In this document: positions 59,994 through 64,000 of the stretch, in pieces | Layout: every line of letters starts with the position of its first letter | Position numbering within the stretch: the first letter of the stretch is position 1 | Assembly: GCA_021324435.1 (NCBI GenBank) | Contig: JAJPIZ010000017.1 | Location: 33,924-97,923 of the forward strand | Origin: Anaerolineae bacterium | GTDB lineage: Bacteria; Chloroflexota; Anaerolineae; Anaerolineales; Villigracilaceae | Length of the DNA stretch: 64,000 nucleotides | Direction of reading: 5' to 3' | Position numbers and translations under genes: made by a program | The notes under the pieces: model-generated | What the model was told of the DNA's origin: nothing | What the model saw: the letters and a program-made list of their open reading frames with translations, nothing else | Databases searched by the model: none

Positions 59994-62900
59994 ATGTTTG
60001 CCAGCTTGAACCTGGCCATGGGGCTGGTGATCGCCGGACTGGTATTCGTCGTACTGGTCTGGGCGTTGCTTCGTTTTTTGCCGCGCGGTCAGGCTGAGGG
60101 ACAGATAGATCAAACTCCTTTTGCTCTCCCCGAATCGAATCAATCCGCATCGGCCAGCGATGCCATCGTTGTGATTCAACCCGGCGGGCGTGTGGACTAC
60201 GTCAACGCGCGGGCGCGCGAGTGGTTTGGCTTGCGTGACGATGATCAGGCCGACCTCGAGCGGCTTCTGCGCCGCGTCCGCCCGCCGGATGATTTCCTGG
60301 ACGTGTGTGTTACGCCCGGCCAAAAGCGTTTGAGCGTGAACGGCAAACTGGTGGAAGCCACCTCGTATCAAGTTCCGGGCGCGTATCCGCAAATGCTGGT
60401 CTCATTGCGCGGCATGGATTTGGCGCCCGCGTTCGCGAGCGGCGGAGACGTCTCTTCGTCGTTGTTGAAAGTCATTACTGATTTCGGTCAATCCATCGCC
60501 TCCAGTTTGGACCTCGAAGCGGTCGCGCGTTCGGTGCTGGATAACGTCGTTCGGCTTGTCTCCGCGGATACGCTCGAACTCAAAGTGAAAGATGAAGATA
60601 CGCAGACCTTTGTCTCGTATCGTTTCCAGGAATCAAACGGATCGGGGCGTAAACTCGTCCGTTCCAATCAAAGTCAATTCGGCGGGTTATCGGAAAAAGT
60701 GATTCGGTCGCGCGCTCCGCTCTTTTTAGCGGATGCCCGCTCTACGTCTGGCAAAGATGCGGGTGGCGCGATTACGACTCCCTTCCAGTCCTACATGGGC
60801 GTACCTCTATTTTCAGGCGGAGAGATGGTCGGTTGTCTGGAGGTCGCTCAGGCAACGAGCGCGGCTTTCGCCCAGCATGATTTCGATTTGTTGCAATTGA
60901 TCTCGGGCCAGGTCGGCGCGGCGTTGTCCAATGCCATGCTGTATGAAAAAGAGCGCCGCCGCACGGCGGAACTTTCGGGCCTGGCGAGCCTCGCGCAGGC
61001 AGTGAGCGCTATTCAAGACCCGAAGGATTTGTTCGCGCGTTTGGTGGACAGTGTCGCTCCGCTGTTTGAAGCCGAGATCATTGGTTTCCTTCTTTATGAT
61101 GAAAACAAACGCACGCTGGAGGGACAAGTTCCCTTCCGCGGCCTGCCTCCGCACATTGTGCAGATCTATCGCGCCGCCATCGGGCCTGACAGCGCGGCGC
61201 AAATGTTGATCGCCGAACAAAGACCGATTCTGACGTTGAACGCGTCCGAAGATGAAGACTGGCGCACGCTCGGTTTGACGGACATTGCCGTGGCCGCCAG
61301 CCTGCGCGACTCGGCGCTCATGCCGCTGGTCTCTGCCGGGCATATGGTCGGTTATTTCCAGGTTTCGCATCACAAAAACAGACCCTCTGATTTCACCGAT
61401 TCCGAATTGCGCCTGATGCGCATCGTCAGCGATCAGGCCGCGGCCATCATTGAAAACGCGGCGCTCGTTCAACAAAGCCGCAACCGCGCCCAGCGTTCCG
61501 ATGCGTTGCGGCGCATCTCCAGTCTTTCCGTCTCGTCCGCCACGCCCGACGAAGTGTTGAAATACTCTTTGCAGGAATTGGCGGGATTATTTCAAGCAGA
61601 TGCGTGCGCGATCTTCCTGCTCGATGAAGCGCGCGGCGAATTGCGCCTGCATCGCGCTTCGATGATCGGCGTTCCAGAAGAGGTGGCATCCTCGTTCCCC
61701 AACCTTGTTGTGGAAGACCCGGAATATCGCCGCATCCCGGCTGGAAGCCATCGCGCTTTTGCATCCGGCCGCTTGAGTGTGGATCGCCGCGTGCTTCCAT
61801 TTTATCGTCCGCTCGTCACCGAACTCGGCATGGAATCTGTCATGGTGGTGCCGGTGGTCGTGCATGAGAAGACCATCGGCGAGATGATGGTCGGAAGCCG
61901 CAAGAGCGATTATTTCAATGAATATGATTTGCAGGTCGTATCCACTGCCGCGGAGCAATTGGCGTCGGCCATCGAACGTCTGCGCCTTGTTTCGCAGACC
62001 GATGAATCCCTGCGCCATCGCGTATCGCAGTTGACTTCCATCGCGCGCGTAAGCCGCGAAATGGGCGCTTCGCTCGAAGTGGAACCTCTGCTGAATATTC
62101 TTCATGATGAAACCGTCCGCACAACCGGCGCAGACTGCGGCTCGGTTCTTTTCCTGGACGTCGAAGCGGACGCGAAAGACCCGCGCGTTCTTCAATCTAT
62201 TGGCTGTCCGTACGGCGGCGAACTCTCTCCGCTCGAACGAAGCGCAATTGAAAATGTGCGATCCTTCCTCATCCCGGATTTCAACCAGGAGGGATTCTTC
62301 CCGCCGCACGAGGGTGTGCGCTCGGCGCTGGTCGTGCCGATTTCACATCGCGGCAAAGTCACCGGTTTGATACAAGTCCATTCACCGCAGCCCGGCTTCT
62401 TCGATCACAACGCGCTGGAAACGCTCGAGACTCTTGCCATTCAGGCTTCCATCGCGATGAACAACGCGCGGCAATTTCAGGACGAGCGCAAACAATCTGA
62501 ATTACTGCGCCGCCGCGCCGAGACGCTCGGAAAGTTCTCCGCCGCGAATTATTCGATTGACCCCAGCCAGCCTCTGGAGGAATCGCTGAGATTCGTCGCG
62601 CAGGGCATCCGCGAGTCAACGCCCTTCGGCGTGGTCCTCATCAGTTTGTATGAGCCGGACACCGGTCTGCTTCGACGCGTAGTGGGGGTGGGCATCCCAC
62701 AGGAAACATTGAACGAGTTGCTGGGACGCAAACAACCGCTTTCGGGTCTCCAGCAGTTGACGCGGCCCGAGTTCAAAATCGGGCGCGCCTATTTCATCCC
62801 CGCCGATCAGACTCCCGTGCTCCCGGCGGAAGTTCATTATGCGTATGCCAGTCATTATTCCACGCCTCCGACCAAAGAGAATGCCTGGGACCCGGACGAC

Positions 62901-64000
62901 TTCCTGTTGATTCCGCTTGAGGATGCGGCGGGCAACCCGCTGGGATTGATCAGCCTGGACGAACCCTCCAATGGTTTGCGCCCAGACAAGGCGACGATTG
63001 ATTCGCTGGAGCTTTTTGCCTCTCAGGCTGTGCAGGTCATCCAGAACGCGTCTCGCTATAACGAACTCCACACCCGCGTCGAGTCTTTGTCCTCCGGTTT
63101 GCAACGCCAGCAGAAACTTCTCAGCGTTACACAGAACGACCTCCCGCTTTTGCTCCGCAAAGACTTGGAGCAGACCATCTCTTTGCACAACCTGGATCGC
63201 CGCGCCCAGCGCGTGCGCGCCGGTTTGGCCATCACTGAATCCGTCAGCCGTCAATTGGATTCGTCCTCCGCGCTTCTCGCGCTGGGACGCGAGACCCTCA
63301 CGCAATTGAGCATGTCCATTGCATTGGTGGCGGAGAATCTCCCCGAAGGCCCGCGGCTTCTGCACGTTCTTGGCGCGGTGCCGCGCGCCAGCAACCCGGA
63401 AGCCCTGTTCGGCCAGCGGAATCCGCTTCGGTCTGTTTTGCAAACGGGCGAGCCGATCCTCATCCCCAATCTCGATGACAGCGACGAATGGCGTGATACG
63501 CCGCTCCTCGGTCAGATGCACGCCAAAGGTGTGATCTGCCTGCCGGTGATGGTGGAAAACAAACCCGTGGCCGCCATGCTGGCCATCAGCCCCGACCCGC
63601 TGCCGGACTTTACCGACGAAGATCGTCAGGTGTACTACCAGATCTCGCGGCAGACCTCGGTGGTTTTGCAGAACATTTCCCTGCTTAATGAAACGCGCCG
63701 CCGCCTGCAGGAAGTGAACCTCCTGCTCGAGTTCAGCCGCCGTTTGAGCGGCCTCGATCCCGATCAAATCGTCCGGGCTTTGCTTGAGAGCGCGCGTCGC
63801 GTTTTGCAAGCCGCTCACGCAGGCGCGGTCTTGTTGTGGAATGAGCAAAGTCATTTGCTGGAACCGCAGGTAGTTTCTGGGTACGCGGATAACAACAGCC
63901 TTCTGCGAATCCCATATCGCCTCGGCGAGGCTCTGCCTGGCAATGTGTTCGCCAGCAAGAAGCCGCGCCGCGTGGATGAGATTAACTTCCCGCGCGATTA
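59994..64000 (+). CDS. Giant multi-GAF sensor protein (3' truncated by the window)
   Basis: The frame is open from ATG 59994 to the window end, at least 1335 residues. A single membrane helix (~5-25) is followed by a PAS-like segment (DAIVVIQPGGRVDYVNARA). Then come about seven GAF domains in tandem, each starting with a helix of the type SLDLEAVARSVL, QDPKDLFARLV, TPDEVLKYSLQEL, SLEVEPLLNIL, PLEESLRFVAQ, SSALLALGRE or DPDQIVRALLE and ending in a dimer helix. A histidine kinase or other output domain probably follows outside. Gene pair with the response regulator 12 bases upstream. Confidence 0.88.
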   Translation, partial: MFASLNLAMGLVIAGLVFVVLVWALLRFLPRGQAEGQIDQTPFALPESNQSASASDAIVVIQPGGRVDYVNARAREWFGLRDDDQADLERLLRRVRPPDDFLDVCVTPGQKRLSVNGKLVEATSYQVPGAYPQMLVSLRGMDLAPAFASGGDVSSSLLKVITDFGQSIASSLDLEAVARSVLDNVVRLVSADTLELKVKDEDTQTFVSYRFQESNGSGRKLVRSNQSQFGGLSEKVIRSRAPLFLADARSTSGKDAGGAITTPFQSYMGVPLFSGGEMVGCLEVAQATSAAFAQHDFDLLQLISGQVGAALSNAMLYEKERRRTAELSGLASLAQAVSAIQDPKDLFARLVDSVAPLFEAEIIGFLLYDENKRTLEGQVPFRGLPPHIVQIYRAAIGPDSAAQMLIAEQRPILTLNASEDEDWRTLGLTDIAVAASLRDSALMPLVSAGHMVGYFQVSHHKNRPSDFTDSELRLMRIVSDQAAAIIENAALVQQSRNRAQRSDALRRISSLSVSSATPDEVLKYSLQELAGLFQADACAIFLLDEARGELRLHRASMIGVPEEVASSFPNLVVEDPEYRRIPAGSHRAFASGRLSVDRRVLPFYRPLVTELGMESVMVVPVVVHEKTIGEMMVGSRKSDYFNEYDLQVVSTAAEQLASAIERLRLVSQTDESLRHRVSQLTSIARVSREMGASLEVEPLLNILHDETVRTTGADCGSVLFLDVEADAKDPRVLQSIGCPYGGELSPLERSAIENVRSFLIPDFNQEGFFPPHEGVRSALVVPISHRGKVTGLIQVHSPQPGFFDHNALETLETLAIQASIAMNNARQFQDERKQSELLRRRAETLGKFSAANYSIDPSQPLEESLRFVAQGIRESTPFGVVLISLYEPDTGLLRRVVGVGIPQETLNELLGRKQPLSGLQQLTRPEFKIGRAYFIPADQTPVLPAEVHYAYASHYSTPPTKENAWDPDDFLLIPLEDAAGNPLGLISLDEPSNGLRPDKATIDSLELFASQAVQVIQNASRYNELHTRVESLSSGLQRQQKLLSVTQNDLPLLLRKDLEQTISLHNLDRRAQRVRAGLAITESVSRQLDSSSALLALGRETLTQLSMSIALVAENLPEGPRLLHVLGAVPRASNPEALFGQRNPLRSVLQTGEPILIPNLDDSDEWRDTPLLGQMHAKGVICLPVMVENKPVAAMLAISPDPLPDFTDEDRQVYYQISRQTSVVLQNISLLNETRRRLQEVNLLLEFSRRLSGLDPDQIVRALLESARRVLQAAHAGAVLLWNEQSHLLEPQVVSGYADNNSLLRIPYRLGEALPGNVFASKKPRRVDEINFPRD

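Noticed and set aside
62616..63854. 412-codon minus-strand frame opposite the GAF protein
   Set aside because: Rich in Arg, Gln and His with no domain pattern, and fully opposite a clear GAF coding frame.
1..64000. tRNA or rRNA genes
   Set aside because: I scanned intergenic stretches for T-loop (GGTTCGA) and other conserved RNA patterns and found none; most gaps are filled by palindromic repeats. A covariance-model search would settle this.

Overview
The window is protein-dense bacterial DNA with no rRNA, tRNA or CRISPR that I can see. Several features suggest a member of the Chloroflexota, probably Anaerolineae: an alternative complex III operon with DUF3341 and NrfD subunits, lipoproteins with BNR-like repeats, a MoxR/DUF58/VWA operon, a GCH II/PTPS-like/Zn-dehydrogenase/glycosyltransferase group, multi-GAF sensors, and dense dispersed palindromic repeats. 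This is inferred from gene content, not from a marker gene.

Layout. 1-7.6 kb: end of a surface-glycan locus (methyltransferase, two DegT-type aminotransferases, rmlB, rmlA, a GT2 transferase, a GT-C-like membrane protein) that could make a dTDP-4-amino-4,6-dideoxyhexose and transfer it. 7.6-11.1 kb: histidine phosphatase, PanE-like reductase, TGS/uridine-kinase fusion. 11.4-16.3 kb: HtrA-like protease, then MoxR-DUF58-VWA-VWA. 16.4-25 kb: DEAD helicase, epimerase, 3-methyladenine glycosylase, FabI, bactofilin, a ProRS-derived protein without a catalytic core, a DegT aminotransferase, a PH-like membrane protein, DUF92. 25-33.1 kb (minus strand): glycosyltransferase, PTPS-like protein, Zn-dehydrogenase, small membrane protein and GTP cyclohydrolase II; then flippase-like protein, PlsC and ClpS, translationally coupled; aldo/keto reductase; Kef-type antiporter. 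33.2-36.1 kb (minus): four-subunit 2-oxoacid:ferredoxin oxidoreductase. 36.3-44.4 kb: thiolase, two lipoproteins, CBS protein, RNase H, cysteine hydrolase, second PanE, M48 protease, small membrane protein. 44.6-51.4 kb: alternative complex III (ActA, split ActB1/B2, ActC, ActD, ActE and a further cytochrome c), a quinol-oxidising respiratory complex. 51.6-53.2 kb: an AT-rich accessory patch with an intact IS982-type element and a decayed gene pair. 53.4-64 kb: a strongly promoted run of DUF4388 protein, small GTPase, alpha/beta hydrolase, V4R protein, left-handed beta-helix protein, acyl-ACP-reductase-like protein, response regulator with degenerate GGDEF, and a giant multi-GAF protein that leaves the window.

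The best candidates for undescribed biology are the last run (a GTPase/V4R/AAR-like lipid- or hydrocarbon-linked signalling locus), the ProRS-derived protein lacking synthetase motifs, the pterin-like cluster, and repeat cassettes that lie in frame inside conserved enzymes.
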